A DNA stretch of 64,000 nucleotides from Enterovirga rhinocerotis (lineage in GTDB: Bacteria > Pseudomonadota > Alphaproteobacteria > Rhizobiales > Beijerinckiaceae): assembly GCF_004363955.1 (NCBI RefSeq), contig NZ_SNZR01000016.1, forward strand, positions 1 to 64,000, in the 5' to 3' direction. The first letter of the stretch is position 1; each line of letters begins with the position of its first letter. This document shows positions 17,586-26,481 of this stretch, piece after piece. The notes below the pieces were generated by a model, which searched no databases, was not told the origin of the DNA, and saw nothing but the letters and a program-made list of their open reading frames with translations. Position numbers and translations under genes: made by a program.

Positions 17586-18002
17586 TCAATCCTCTTGGGT
17601 ATCGTCTTTGGCCGGCGTCGTATCCCGCCGCACCTTGTCGCTGTTCAGGAGCGCGTCGATCCGGGCCGCCTCGTCGAAGGTCTCGTCGCGGCGAAAGCGG
17701 AGGTCGGGCGCGTATTTCATGTTGGACAGGCGATGCGCGACCTCGGTCCGCAAGACCTTTCGGTTCCGCTCGAGCGCCTCGAGCACGGCCTTCTCGTCCT
17801 TGCCGCCGAGCGGCATGATATAGGCCGTGGCGAGCTTGAGGTCCGGCGACATGCGGACCTCGGGGATGGTCACGACATGGCCCGCCAGAACCGGGTCATG
17901 CACGTCACCGCGCTGGAGCACCTCCGCGAGGGCGTGGCGCACGAGTTCGGCGACGCGCTGCTGGCGCTGCGAGGGGCCTTTGGCTTCTGGGCGTTTGGTC
18001 AT
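17586..18002 (-). CDS. rbfA: Ribosome-binding factor A
   Basis: 138 residues beginning [20 protein letters not shown]. The KH-like fold has [19 protein letters not shown], then [29 protein letters not shown], both typical of RbfA. It binds the 30S precursor and helps mature the 16S rRNA 5' end and cold adaptation. The C-terminus extends in an acidic/Lys mixed tail. The start at 18002 overlaps the stop of the upstream membrane-protein gene by four bases. The normal neighbour on this side would be infB, which is 1.8 kb further away because of an inserted cassette. Confidence 0.95.
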   Translation of the reverse strand: MTKRPEAKGPSQRQQRVAELVRHALAEVLQRGDVHDPVLAGHVVTIPEVRMSPDLKLATAYIMPLGGKDEKAVLEALERNRKVLRTEVAHRLSNMKYAPDLRFRRDETFDEAARIDALLNSDKVRRDTTPAKDDTQED

Positions 18003-18454
18003 GGTTGCGTTGCTCTTTGGGGCCACAGGCAGTCGACAAGGAGCGGAAGCGCCAGAGCGACCGGAGCGAGGGCGGCATAGCCGAGGCTTCGGTTCAGCCC
18101 GTCCCGATAGGGCAGCCTGCAGCCCTCGCGGATCATCCCCTGCACAAACGGATCGGCGTCGATATTGCCTTCCAGCAGTGTCACGAGAAGCGGCGCGGTG
18201 AGCGCCAAGGCAAGCGCCCAAGCAGCCGCCTGCGACCGACGCGTGATTGCGGCCCAGGTTAAAGCCAGAAGGACAGCCCAAAGCAGAGGCGTTCCGAAGA
18301 TCGCCAATTCTTCCCCCTTGTCACAGACCTCCGCGGATGCCGGAGACGAGACGAGAAGGGCGGCGGCGATCCAGCGAGTCTTACCTCTCCCGGGCGGGCT
18401 ACGGCGTTTGCAGGGGGCGGAGCGGCAGTCGGTGATGATGGCGTCATCCCTCAT
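17999..18454 (-). CDS. Membrane protein with EVCDK motif (paralogue of 19228-19677)
   Basis: Up to 151 residues. A hydrophobic segment ending SSPASA looks like a signal peptide, followed at once by EVCDKGEE, then two or three membrane helices, a loop with MIREGCRLP, and a final helix ([16 protein letters not shown]). The same order of landmarks occurs in the product of 19228-19677, so the two are paralogues. The first 25 residues before the signal peptide are Arg/Cys-rich and unlikely to be translated, but no good later start codon is visible. I know no named family. The paired Cys (in EVCDK and REGC) could face the periplasm and form a disulphide. Confidence 0.6.
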   Translation of the reverse strand: MRDDAIITDCRSAPCKRRSPPGRGKTRWIAAALLVSSPASAEVCDKGEELAIFGTPLLWAVLLALTWAAITRRSQAAAWALALALTAPLLVTLLEGNIDADPFVQGMIREGCRLPYRDGLNRSLGYAALAPVALALPLLVDCLWPQRATQP

Positions 18455-18932
18455 GCGGCACCCTTTGCCTCAGGAGCGCGAGCGCGTCCTGCCACGAGGC
18501 GTCGTCCGGGAAGGAGCGGCGCGGGACGGTCAGAGCCTCCCAGCGGGCGATCTTCAGCAGCACCCTGTCGTCCTGCTCGATCCGGGCGGCGAACCGGTTC
18601 CACGGAACGTGGCTCGCGACGCCCTCCACATCCGCGTCGACGCCGTCCTCCGAGAAGGACAGGACGACGATCTTCCCGGCAATGGCGAAGGAGCTGAAGC
18701 GCGCCGTCAGGATCGCCACGGAGATCAGATGCATGTTCGCCCAGACGACGAGGAGCGCGAGCGTCATCGCGACGAGATCGGGTCGCCGCAGCAACGAGGC
18801 CCATTGGCGGCCATCCGGCCAGCCGCCGACGCCGTACATGACGGCCGCGAGCAGAAAGACGAGCGCGAGGAGCGGCAGAAGCAGACGCTTCATCCAGCTC
18901 GGCCTGTAAAGCGCGCGACCGAGCCGCCACAT
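18444..18932 (-). CDS. YcxB-like membrane protein
   Basis: About 162 residues from the ATG at 18932. An N-terminal basic stretch precedes two membrane helices (LLLPLLALVFLLAAVMYG and VAMTLALLVVWANMHLISVAI). A soluble C-terminal domain follows with VPWNRFAARIEQDDRVLL and VPRRSFPDDASWQDALALLR, the pattern of YcxB-like and bacterial PH-like C-terminal domains. The function is unknown in the family. The frame is open upstream to 19385, but that part translates a dispersed repeat and is ignored. The gene overlaps the next one by 11 bases and sits between the two EVCDK paralogues. Confidence 0.7.
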   Translation of the reverse strand: MWRLGRALYRPSWMKRLLLPLLALVFLLAAVMYGVGGWPDGRQWASLLRRPDLVAMTLALLVVWANMHLISVAILTARFSSFAIAGKIVVLSFSEDGVDADVEGVASHVPWNRFAARIEQDDRVLLKIARWEALTVPRRSFPDDASWQDALALLRQRVPHEG

Positions 18933-18983
18933 GTCCCGACGCTCGAACCGGTAGCGGATCGAGGGGAACGCCTCATGCGGGCC

Positions 18984-19109
18984 GATCCCTCCCCCAAGGG
19001 GAGGGCGAGTCGAAGCGGAGCTTCGAGCCGGGGTGGGGATATCCCGGCCGGGCGGCACCCCACCCCGGTCGGCTGTCGCCGACTCGCCCTCTCCTGAAGG
19101 GGAGGGATC
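18984..19109. repeat. Palindromic dispersed element bounded by GATCCCTCCCC / GGGGAGGGATC
   Basis: A 126-bp stretch with inverted ends: GATCCCTCCCCCAAGGGGAG on the left and CTCTCCTGAAGGGGAGGGATC-like on the right. Inside, GGGTGGGGATAT faces GCACCCCACCCCGG, and GGCGAGTCG faces CGACTCGCC. This nested palindrome belongs to a well-known type of intergenic repeat found in many copies in Rhizobiales genomes. It lies upstream of the YcxB-like gene, between two genes on the same strand. Confidence 0.75.
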
Positions 19110-19149
19110 GAGAGCAGCCTGCCCGTGGGGGCGAGGTCGCTGAATCCCC

Positions 19150-19203
19150 TGCTCCTCGTCCTGAGGAGCCCCGCCAAGCGGGGCCTCGGCATGAGGAAGG
19201 GAG
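19150..19203. repeat. Second palindromic intergenic element (CCTGAGGAG type)
   Basis: The core GAGCCCCGC-CAA-GCGGGGCCTC is a perfect hairpin (GCCCCGC/GCGGGGC at 19168-19184). It is flanked by CTCGTCCTGAGGA and GGCATGAGGAAGG, which also pair partly. It resembles the CCTGAGGAG...AAGGATGAG dispersed elements common in alphaproteobacteria. It is separated from the previous repeat by about 40 bases. Confidence 0.6.
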
Positions 19204-19227
19204 GAGTCGGCGTCGCGCCGGAGGCTC

Positions 19228-19677
19228 TCAGGATGCATGTCGGAGCCCGTGCGAAACCCAGGCAGCGCCGGCCGCCATCGCCCAAGCGAGCGGAAGCCCG
19301 AGGGAGGGACCGGTTCCGATGTGGGCGAGAGAGGAAGCCGGCAGGCAGCCTTCGCGGATGGCAGCGGCGATGACGTCGTTCCCATCGCTCGCGTACAGCC
19401 CCCACAACAGGAGGGAATGCGCAGCCGCCACGGACAGGACCAAGGCAGCGATCCAGCGGAAATGTGGAAACCGCATTGCCGCCAGGACAGTCAGGACGAG
19501 CACGAGCGCGACGAGCTTCCAGGCTTCCACCGAAGCCCAGTTGCCCGCGGCCGGAGGCGTCCACGACACGGGTCCATGCTCACGGCGCCAGCCGTCACCG
19601 GCGACCTTGTCGCATACCTCCGCCCATGCCGGGGCGGCTGCGGCCAATGTGAAAGGCAGAATGAGAAGTCGGGTCAT
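19228..19677 (-). CDS. Membrane protein with EVCDK motif (paralogue of 17999-18454)
   Basis: 149 residues from the ATG at 19677, which opens into a clear signal peptide (MTRLLILPFTLAAAAPAWA) followed by EVCDKVAGDG. Three or four membrane helices come next (VALVLVLTVLAAM, IAALVLSVAAAHSLLLWGL), then AAIREGCLP, then a final helix rich in Gly and Ala. The arrangement matches the gene at 17999-18454. The frame is open 11 codons further upstream, but those codons translate a tRNA 3' fragment (AGSNPA). Family and function are unknown. Together with the YcxB-like gene it forms a cassette between infB and rbfA. Confidence 0.65.
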   Translation of the reverse strand: MTRLLILPFTLAAAAPAWAEVCDKVAGDGWRREHGPVSWTPPAAGNWASVEAWKLVALVLVLTVLAAMRFPHFRWIAALVLSVAAAHSLLLWGLYASDGNDVIAAAIREGCLPASSLAHIGTGPSLGLPLAWAMAAGAAWVSHGLRHAS

Positions 19678-19708
19678 CGTCTCGGCCGGATTTGAACCGG
19701 CGTCCTCC
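19677..19708 (-). other. tRNA 3' fragment (T-arm and acceptor strand)
   Basis: Read leftward, GGAGGAC is followed by GCCGG-TTCAAAT-CCGGC, a canonical T-arm (19685-19701), then seven bases CGAGACG and A. No matching 5' acceptor strand (CGTCTCG) or anticodon arm is found within 100 bases upstream, and no CCA follows. It is a remnant rather than a gene, possibly a relic of an attachment site, and it now overlaps the start codon of the EVCDK gene. Confidence 0.5.
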
Positions 19709-19710
19709 AT

Positions 19711-19796
19711 GCGTCGTTGCGTGACACGAAGCGACGAGGCAACCCGGCCCGCCGCACCGGCGTTCCAGATTGCCTCGCTTCGCTCGCAATGACGCG
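19711..19796. repeat. REP-like inverted doublet (GCGTCATTGCGAGCGAAGCG type)
   Basis: The right arm, read leftward, is GCGTCATTGCGAGCGAAGCG followed by AGGCAATCTGG. The left arm GCGTCGTTGCGTGACACGAA, followed by GCGACGAGGCAACCCGG, is a diverged copy in the opposite orientation. The pair forms a long imperfect palindrome around a GC-rich centre. Near-identical sequences are a common dispersed repeat of alphaproteobacteria. It sits just after the infB stop codon and may act on the 3' end of that message. Confidence 0.7.
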
Positions 19797-19814
19797 AAGC
19801 GCTCTCCGATCAGA

Positions 19815-22631
19815 TCAGAGCGTGCGCTTCTCCGCGTGGACCAGGTAGCATTCGATGAAATCGCCCGCCTGGATCCGCTCGTAGTTCTCGAAGGACATGC
19901 CGCAATCCTGGCCGGCCACGACCTCCTTGACGTCGTCCTTGTAGCGCTTGAGCGTCGAGAGCTTGCCCTCGTGGATGACGACCCCGTCGCGAATGAGGCG
20001 GACATGGGCGCCCCGCTCGACCCGACCGTCCTCGACCCGGCAGCCGGCGACCTTGCCGATCTTCGAGACGTCGAAGACTTCGAGGATCTTGGCCTCGCCG
20101 AGGCGCTCTTCGCGCAGGTTCGGCGGCAGGAGGCTCGACATCGACTCGCGCACATCGTCCACGAGGTCGTAGATGATGTTGTAGTAGCGCACGTTGACGC
20201 CGGCCTGGTCGGCGGCCTCGCGGGCCTCCTTGTGGGCACGGACGTTGAAGCCGATGATCAGCGCACCCGTCGCCTGCGCCAGCGTCACGTCGGATTCGGT
20301 GATCGCACCGACACCGGCGTGAAGGATGCGGGCCGAGACCTCCTCGTTGCCGATCTTCTCGAGCGCGGCCGTGATGGCCTCGACGGAACCCTGGACGTCG
20401 CCCTTGAGGACGAGCGCGTAGTCCTTCCGGGCCGAGCCCTCCTGACGCTCGCGCATCAGTTCGGCCATGGAGGCGCGCTGGCCGGCGGCGCGGGCCGCCA
20501 GACGCTCGCGCTTCACGCGGGCACGGTAATCGACGATCTCGCGGGCACGCGCCTCGCTCTCGACGACGGCGAGCCGGTCGCCGGCCTCGGGCGTACCGTT
20601 GAAGCCGAGGATCTCGACCGGCGTGGAGGGCGGCGCGTCGCGCTGCGATTCGCCGTCATCCGAGATGAGGGCGCGGACGCGGCCCCATTCGGCGCCGGCG
20701 ACCACGATCTCGCCGTTATAGAGCGTGCCGCGCTGGATCAGCACGGTCGCGACAGGGCCGCGGCCGCGATCGAGCTTCGCCTCGATGACCGTGCCTTCGG
20801 CCGAAGCCTCGGGATCGGCGCGCAGGTCGAGTAGTTCGGCCTGGAGCTGGATGCCTTCGAGCAGTTCCTTCAGGCCGGTTCCCTTGAGCGCGGAGACCTC
20901 GAATTCGAGGGTCTCGCCGCCCATGGATTCGACCTGGATGTCGTGCTGGAGCAGTTCCGTGCGCACGCGCTGCGGATCGGCACCCGGCTTGTCGATCTTG
21001 TTGATCGCCACGATGAGCGGCACTTCGGCCGCCTTGGCATGGCTGATCGCCTCGATCGTCTGAGGCTTCACGCCGTCATCGGCCGCCACGACCAGGACCA
21101 CGATATCCGTGACCTTGGCACCGCGCGCCCGCATCGACGAGAAGGCCGCGTGGCCGGGCGTATCGATGAAGGTGATGAGCCCGCCGAGCGGCGAGCGCAC
21201 CTGGTAGGCACCGATATGCTGGGTGATGCCGCCCGCCTCCCCGCGCACGACATCGGTCTTGCGGACCGCGTCGAGCAGCGAGGTCTTGCCGTGATCGACA
21301 TGGCCCATGATCGTCACGACCGGCGGGCGCGTCTCGGTCTCGCTGTCGTCGTAGTCGGTCTCGTAGAGGCCTTCCTCGACGTCGGATTCGGCAACGCGCT
21401 TGACGGTGTGGCCGAGTTCCTCGGCGATGAGCTGAGCGGTGTCGGAATCGATCACGTCCGTGATCTTCATCATCTGGCCCTGCTTCATCAGCAGCTTGAT
21501 GACGTCGACGGCCCGTTCGGCCATGCGGCTCGCGAGTTCCTGGACCGTGATGGTCTCCGGGATCACGACCTCGCGGGCGAGCTTCTCCTTCTCCTCCTGG
21601 TAGCCGCGGCCGGTCATGCGCTGCATGCGGCGGCGGTAGGAGGCGACCGAACGCGTGCGCTCGTCCTCACCGGACGTCGCGGAGGCGATGGTCAGGCGGC
21701 CGCCACGGCGTTCGCCGCCCCCGCCGCGCTTCGGCGGGGTGATGACCTTGGTCGGCATGCCGGGACGGCGGATGACGACCTTGCGATCGCTCTCGTCCTC
21801 CATCGCCGGAGTGCCGCGGCCGGCAGGGCGTGCGGCGGTCGCGGCCGGGCGCGCAGCCGCGCCGGCTGCGGGTTTCGCAGTCGCGGCAGCCGGCTTCTGC
21901 TCGGGAGCCGGCGCCGGGCGGCGGCCCAGCATGTCGAGATTCATGGGCCGACGATGGGCGTCGAGCGTGCGCAACTTCGCGGGCGACGCCGTCGGCGTCG
22001 CAGGCGGAGGAACAGGCGTCGGGGCCGAGCCCGAGGGCGCGGGCTGCGGGCGAGCCTGGGCCTCGCCCAGGCGGCGGCGAGCCTCCTCTTCGGAGCGGCG
22101 CTTGCGATCGTCTTCCTGACGGCGACGTTCGTCTTCGTCGCGCTTGCGCAGCTCGGCGGCTTCGCGCTCGACGGCTTCGCGCGCCTCACGCTCCGCACGC
22201 TGGCGGCTGGCTTCTTCGGCGACACGGCGGTCCTCGGCGAGACGCCGACGCTCCTCCTCCTCGCGGACGACGTCGCTCAGCACGTTCCGGCGTGCCTCGC
22301 GCTCCTGATCCGTCAGGGTCTGCAGGACGATGCCCCGCGGACGTGCAGCGGGCGCAGGGGAAGCGGACGGTGCCTTCGCCGGCTCGGGCGCCGCACTTGC
22401 GCGCGGCACGCTGACCGCCGGGCGCGCGGGCGCAGCCGGACGGGCCACCGGAGCCTCCTTGATGGGAGCAGCGGGCCCTTGACGGCGCTTGACCGTCTCG
22501 ACCACGACCGTGTTCGAACGGCCGTGCGAGAAGCTCTGCCTCACAGTGCTCTGTTCGGCCGGGCGCTTGGGCAGCGACAGCGTCTTCGGGACGTGAAGCG
22601 TCTTGTCGCCCGGGGTCTTCGTGTCACTCAT
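19815..22631 (-). CDS. infB: Translation initiation factor IF-2
   Basis: 938 residues from the ATG at 22631 ([18 protein letters not shown]). A long N-terminal half is rich in Ala/Pro and then in charged heptads (about residues 110-190, Arg/Glu-rich, a helical linker), typical of alphaproteobacterial IF-2. The IF2_N-like part ([19 protein letters not shown]) comes before the G domain. G motifs are GHVDHGKTS (about residue 440), [18 protein letters not shown] and NKID, followed by domains II to IV ([12 protein letters not shown]...). IF-2 places initiator tRNA on the 30S subunit. It is seven bases downstream of ylxR in the rimP-nusA-ylxR-infB operon. Confidence 0.98.
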   Translation of the reverse strand: MSDTKTPGDKTLHVPKTLSLPKRPAEQSTVRQSFSHGRSNTVVVETVKRRQGPAAPIKEAPVARPAAPARPAVSVPRASAAPEPAKAPSASPAPAARPRGIVLQTLTDQEREARRNVLSDVVREEEERRRLAEDRRVAEEASRQRAEREAREAVEREAAELRKRDEDERRRQEDDRKRRSEEEARRRLGEAQARPQPAPSGSAPTPVPPPATPTASPAKLRTLDAHRRPMNLDMLGRRPAPAPEQKPAAATAKPAAGAAARPAATAARPAGRGTPAMEDESDRKVVIRRPGMPTKVITPPKRGGGGERRGGRLTIASATSGEDERTRSVASYRRRMQRMTGRGYQEEKEKLAREVVIPETITVQELASRMAERAVDVIKLLMKQGQMMKITDVIDSDTAQLIAEELGHTVKRVAESDVEEGLYETDYDDSETETRPPVVTIMGHVDHGKTSLLDAVRKTDVVRGEAGGITQHIGAYQVRSPLGGLITFIDTPGHAAFSSMRARGAKVTDIVVLVVAADDGVKPQTIEAISHAKAAEVPLIVAINKIDKPGADPQRVRTELLQHDIQVESMGGETLEFEVSALKGTGLKELLEGIQLQAELLDLRADPEASAEGTVIEAKLDRGRGPVATVLIQRGTLYNGEIVVAGAEWGRVRALISDDGESQRDAPPSTPVEILGFNGTPEAGDRLAVVESEARAREIVDYRARVKRERLAARAAGQRASMAELMRERQEGSARKDYALVLKGDVQGSVEAITAALEKIGNEEVSARILHAGVGAITESDVTLAQATGALIIGFNVRAHKEAREAADQAGVNVRYYNIIYDLVDDVRESMSSLLPPNLREERLGEAKILEVFDVSKIGKVAGCRVEDGRVERGAHVRLIRDGVVIHEGKLSTLKRYKDDVKEVVAGQDCGMSFENYERIQAGDFIECYLVHAEKRTL

Positions 22632-22638
22632 CCAGTTC

Positions 22639-23319
22639 TCAATCCTGCCCGTCGGGCCCAGCATTCCGGCTTGACCGATCAACGTCTCGCGGCTGCGTGG
22701 CCGCGTCGTCGTCAACGCCCCGGAATCGGCGAAGACGGCGCCAGCGCGCATGGCAGCCTTCGCTGCCGGCACCTGCGAGAAGAGCGGCATGTATCACATG
22801 GACACGGCCCAACGCCATGTCCAAATCGTCACCACTCAGATCATCGTAAGTGGGAACTGGGAATATTGGGGCTGGAGCGGCATTTCGCAATGCGTTTGCC
22901 AGTTTTCGCCGGCCGTCCTCTGCCGCCTCGCGGGCGTGAATCAGCACTGCCGCCTGTCCGGAGCGGAGCGCCGCCTCAACTTTGCCGAAGCCGCAGGTCA
23001 GCGCGCCTGCCTTGTTGGCGAGACCGAGCGCCCCTGTCAGATCCCGTACAAGGGCGTCATCGACCACGGCGACGAGGTCGGGCGACGCCTTGGCCTCGCG
23101 CTTGAAGGCGCGCGAGAACAGGCGGCGCTTGACCGCCTCTGCGAGAATCGCCGCGCTCGGCGTCACCCACGCCCCCCGGCCGGGAAGCCGTCCGCGCAGA
23201 TCCGGCACCACCTCGCCCTCGGGGCCGAGGACGAAGCGCATCAGGTCCGATTGCGGCAGCGTCGTTCGCGTGACGATGCAGGTCCGCTCGGGGACGCGTT
23301 TCGAACCGGCCGGATTCAT
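22639..23319 (-). CDS. RNA-binding protein, YlxR (DUF448) fused to an L7Ae-like domain
   Basis: 226 residues from the ATG at 23319 ([20 protein letters not shown]). The first 80 residues are the YlxR/DUF448 domain: [17 protein letters not shown] and [15 protein letters not shown]. Residues from about 90 to 180 match an L7Ae/L30e-like RNA-binding fold ([40 protein letters not shown]). The fused form is usual in alphaproteobacteria, where the gene lies between nusA and infB. YlxR proteins have been linked to RNase P in Gram-positives; the role here is less clear. The C-terminal 40 residues are Arg/Asp-rich and low complexity. Confidence 0.92.
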   Translation of the reverse strand: MNPAGSKRVPERTCIVTRTTLPQSDLMRFVLGPEGEVVPDLRGRLPGRGAWVTPSAAILAEAVKRRLFSRAFKREAKASPDLVAVVDDALVRDLTGALGLANKAGALTCGFGKVEAALRSGQAAVLIHAREAAEDGRRKLANALRNAAPAPIFPVPTYDDLSGDDLDMALGRVHVIHAALLAGAGSEGCHARWRRLRRFRGVDDDAATQPRDVDRSSRNAGPDGQD

Positions 23320-23324
23320 GACGC

Positions 23325-24062
23325 TCACTCCGGCCCGAGCCGGTCGAGGCCGGACATCTGCGTGTAGTGCAGCAGGACGACTCCGGTCGTCGCGGCGAGG
23401 TCGCGGGCCGAGCGCGTGAACTCGGCATTGGTCACGACGGCTGCGTGGTGGGCACCGTAATGCTCGCGCGCGGCGAAGGCTTCCTGGACCGCCTTGTTGC
23501 CGACGGGCCGCTGGAACAGCTTGCATTGGACGACGAGCCGGACACCGCTCTTCTCCGCGATGATGTCGGCGCCCTGATCGCCGCTCGCGACCGTCGTGCG
23601 GGCCGACCAGCCGCGCGCCGTCAGAGCGCCCGCGCAATGGGCCTCGAAGGCGCCGGGCGTGAGAGCGGAGACAGCCTGGTTCGCGCTTTCCAGGGATCGC
23701 GCCCGCGCCAGGACGCGATCCTCGATCTCGTCGCGGAAATGGCCCGCCAGCCAGTCGCCCCGCGCGACCGCCCGACGCTCCTCTTCAGAGAAGCGCGGGC
23801 GGATCACGTTGTCGACGAAGTGACGGATCTCGTCCTGCCAGCGCCCGGTATCGGCAACCCCGTAATCGTCGATGCGGATCAGCATGGCACGCCGCCGGGT
23901 CAGGGTCTCGAGATGCTCGCCGATGACGTCGGAGGCCGTCGCCATGGCGGAGCGGATGGCCGCGCTCTGGCGGCGATAGACGACAACGCAGAACAGGAGG
24001 AGCGGCGCGAGAAGCGCCGCCACCGCCACGAGAATTGTGTCGAGACCGATCGGGGCCGCCAT
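23325..24062 (-). CDS. Membrane-anchored Mrr-like restriction-endonuclease-fold protein
   Basis: 245 residues. One N-terminal membrane helix (LVAVAALLAPLLLFCVVVY, residues 11-29) is followed by a helical linker (to about 125). The C-terminal Mrr_cat-type nuclease domain carries Glu140, Asp166 in GDQGADII, and Gln179-x-Lys181 in VVQCK, the PD-(D/E/Q)xK active site. Mrr-like enzymes are type IV restriction nucleases for modified DNA, but membrane-tethered forms of this fold are also known with unclear roles. The setting is odd: it lies between nusA (51 bases away) and ylxR (five bases away) in a translation operon. The five-base spacing implies co-transcription. The active site looks complete. 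Confidence 0.82.
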   Translation of the reverse strand: MAAPIGLDTILVAVAALLAPLLLFCVVVYRRQSAAIRSAMATASDVIGEHLETLTRRRAMLIRIDDYGVADTGRWQDEIRHFVDNVIRPRFSEEERRAVARGDWLAGHFRDEIEDRVLARARSLESANQAVSALTPGAFEAHCAGALTARGWSARTTVASGDQGADIIAEKSGVRLVVQCKLFQRPVGNKAVQEAFAAREHYGAHHAAVVTNAEFTRSARDLAATTGVVLLHYTQMSGLDRLGPE

Positions 24063-24113
24063 GACGTTCTTGCGGTCCCTGGCACGGTTGCCCGCCTCAG
24101 GCTCCAGCCCCGA

Positions 24114-25724
24114 TCAGCCCTGCGGCTCGCCCTCGGCCGGCTCGCCTTCCTCGGTCTCTTCCGGCTCCTCGGCCTGCGGCTCGATCCAGCCCGCCTTGAT
24201 GCGCGCGGCGAGAATCAGAGCCTCGGCTTCCTGCCGGGAGAACTCGAACCCGTCGAGGTATCCCTTGTGATGGACGGCGTCCGCGCCCCGGCCTTCGGTG
24301 TAGCCGACGAGATCGTCGGTCGCGCAGCCCGCGAGATCCTCGACGGTCTTCACGTCGTTCTCGCCGAGCGAGACGAGCATGGCCGTCGTGATCCCGTCGA
24401 TCTCGCGGAGCTCGTCCGCGACGCCGAGCTCCGTCCGGCGCGCTTCGTGCTCGGCCTCGATCCGGTCGAGATAATCCTGGGCGCGGCGCTGGATCTCGGC
24501 ACCGGTATCCTCGTCGAAGCCCTGGATCGAGGCGAGCTCGGTCGGCTCGACCATCGCCAGCTCTTCGACGGAGCGGAAGCCCTCCGCGGCCAGGAGCTGG
24601 CCGACCGTCTCGTCGACGTCAAGCGCTCCCATGAAGACCTCGGTGCGCTCGAGGAACTCCTTCTGGCGGCGCTCCGATTCCTCGGCCTCCGTCAGGATGT
24701 CGATGTCCCAGCCGGTAAGCTGCGAGGCGAGGCGCACGTTTTGGCCGCGTCGGCCGATGGCGAGCGACAGCTGCTCGTCCGGCACCACGACCTCGATGCG
24801 CTCGGCCTCCTCGTCGAGCACGACCTTGACGACCTCGGCCGGCTGCAGGGCGTTCACGATGAAGGTGGCGCGGTCGTAGGACCAGGGGATGATGTCGATC
24901 TTCTCGCCGCCAAGCTCGCCCACGACGGCCTGGACGCGCGAGCCGCGCATGCCGACGCAGGCGCCGACGGGGTCGATCGACGAATCGCGCGAGGTCACGG
25001 CGATCTTGGCGCGGGAGCCCGGATCGCGCGCCACGGCCTTCACCTCGACGATGCCGTCGTAGATTTCGGGCACTTCCTGGCCGAAGAGCTTGGCCATGAA
25101 CTGGGGATGGGTCCGCGACAGGAAGATCTGCGGCCCGCGCGCCTCGCGGCGCACGTCGAAGAGATAGGCCCGGATGCGGTCGCCCGGACGGAAGGTCTCG
25201 CGCGGGATCAGCTCGTCGCGGCGCACGATGGCTTCGCCCCGGCCGGCGAGGTCGACGATGACGTTGCCGTACTCGACGCGCTTGACGAGGCCGTTGATGA
25301 CTTCGCTGATGCGGTCCTTGTACTCGTCGTACTGGCGGTCGCGCTCGGCGTCCCGGACCTTCTGCACGATGACCTGCTTGGCCGATTGCGCGGCGATGCG
25401 GCCGAAATCGAAGGGCGGCAGAGTCTCGGCGATGGCGTCGCCGACCTCCGCCGCCGGGTTGCGCCGGCGGGCGTCGACGAGGGAGATCTCGACCGCGTCG
25501 TTCTCGACCTGGTCGACCACCAGAAGGTGGCGCGAGAGGCGCAGTTCGCCGGTCTTCGGATGGATCTCGGCATGGACGTCGGTCTCCGCGCCGTAGCGCG
25601 AGCGGGCCGCTTTCGCGATCGCCTCTTCCATCGCCCCGATCACGATGCCGCGGTCGATGACCTTCTCCCGCGCGACCGCATCCGCGATCTGCAAGAGTTC
25701 GAGCCTGTTGGCGCTCACGGCCAT
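24114..25724 (-). CDS. nusA: Transcription termination/antitermination factor NusA
   Basis: 536 residues. An N-terminal RNA polymerase-binding domain (to about 130) is followed by the S1 domain (VEYGNVIVDLAGRGEAIVRRDELIP), then two KH domains (with VKAVARDPGSRAKIAV and IGRRGQNVRLA). Two helix-hairpin-helix repeats come near the C-terminus (ALDVDETVGQLLAAEGF and EIDGITTAMLVSLGENDV), then an acidic tail. NusA binds the elongating polymerase and stimulates pausing, hairpin termination or antitermination. It follows rimP by five bases. The attenuator-like leader before rimP may let NusA regulate its own operon, which is inference. Confidence 0.98.
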   Translation of the reverse strand: MAVSANRLELLQIADAVAREKVIDRGIVIGAMEEAIAKAARSRYGAETDVHAEIHPKTGELRLSRHLLVVDQVENDAVEISLVDARRRNPAAEVGDAIAETLPPFDFGRIAAQSAKQVIVQKVRDAERDRQYDEYKDRISEVINGLVKRVEYGNVIVDLAGRGEAIVRRDELIPRETFRPGDRIRAYLFDVRREARGPQIFLSRTHPQFMAKLFGQEVPEIYDGIVEVKAVARDPGSRAKIAVTSRDSSIDPVGACVGMRGSRVQAVVGELGGEKIDIIPWSYDRATFIVNALQPAEVVKVVLDEEAERIEVVVPDEQLSLAIGRRGQNVRLASQLTGWDIDILTEAEESERRQKEFLERTEVFMGALDVDETVGQLLAAEGFRSVEELAMVEPTELASIQGFDEDTGAEIQRRAQDYLDRIEAEHEARRTELGVADELREIDGITTAMLVSLGENDVKTVEDLAGCATDDLVGYTEGRGADAVHHKGYLDGFEFSRQEAEALILAARIKAGWIEPQAEEPEETEEGEPAEGEPQG

Positions 25725-25729
25725 GGTGC

Positions 25730-26464
25730 CTACTCCTCTGAAGACTGTGTCGGCTTCGGCCGCGCGAAGCGGCCGGGTCCGCGAATCGGTTTCGCCCTGG
25801 CTTTGGGAGCGTCGGATTTGGCCCGGCCGGCGGCCGGCTTCGCCGGAGACGCGATGCCTGCCTGTTCGGCGGCCTCGGGGGGAGACTCCCCTGCCTCGGC
25901 GTCGATCTCGTCCGCTTCCGCGTCCTCGATCTTACTTCGACGAAGCGACTCGCGGATCAACTCGTCGGTCAGGACGAGGCGGGCCTCGCCGATATCGTCG
26001 AGGGCGAGAGCGGCGACCACCTCGTCGCCGTCCTGGTCGGGCAATTCGATCAGGGCAGCGTCGTCGCCAAGCCCGCGGATGATGCCGCGGAAACGCTTGC
26101 GACCCTCGAGCGGCCGCGACAGCTCGATCTTCGCCTCGTGCCCCACCCAGCGCTCGAAATCGCTCGCCCGCACCAGCGGACGGTCGATCCCCGGCGAGGA
26201 GATTTCGAGATTGTAGTTGCCGGGCACCGGATCCTCGACGTCGAGCGCCGGGGAGATCGACTTGGAGGCGATCTCGCAATCCTCGACCGTCATGGTGCCG
26301 TCAGGACGTTCGGCCATGATCTGGACGGTCTGCGTGCCACCGGCCAGGATCTTCACGCGGACGAGGCGCAGCCCCACATCGCCGAGCGCGCGCTCGGCCA
26401 CTGCGGCGACCCGGGCCGCGAGGCCCGTCTCGATAAGGAATCGTGGTTCGTGCTCGTCGGACAT
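25730..26464 (-). CDS. rimP: Ribosome maturation factor RimP
   Basis: 244 residues from the ATG at 26464 ([20 protein letters not shown]). The N-terminal alpha/beta domain has [38 protein letters not shown] in segments typical of RimP. The SH3-like C-terminal domain follows ([18 protein letters not shown]). After residue 165 comes a long extension rich in Ala, Pro, Glu and Lys that is common in alphaproteobacteria and probably disordered. RimP assists 30S assembly. It is the first gene of the leftward translation operon and lies 17 bases from a terminator hairpin in its own leader. Confidence 0.96.
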   Translation of the reverse strand: MSDEHEPRFLIETGLAARVAAVAERALGDVGLRLVRVKILAGGTQTVQIMAERPDGTMTVEDCEIASKSISPALDVEDPVPGNYNLEISSPGIDRPLVRASDFERWVGHEAKIELSRPLEGRKRFRGIIRGLGDDAALIELPDQDGDEVVAALALDDIGEARLVLTDELIRESLRRSKIEDAEADEIDAEAGESPPEAAEQAGIASPAKPAAGRAKSDAPKARAKPIRGPGRFARPKPTQSSEE

Positions 26465-26481
26465 GGGAAGCCGTTCGGCCA

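Noticed and set aside
18933-19385. Long N-terminal extension of the YcxB-like protein
   Set aside because: It translates two dispersed palindromic repeats and has no conserved sequence. The membrane helix starts right after 18932.
19678-19710. N-terminal extension MEDAGSNPAET of the EVCDK protein
   Set aside because: AGSNPA is the typical translation of a tRNA T-arm, and the true signal peptide begins at 19677.
20943-26216. Very long rightward open frames across infB, ylxR, nusA and rimP
   Set aside because: They mirror the codon structure of conserved genes on the leftward strand and show no domains.
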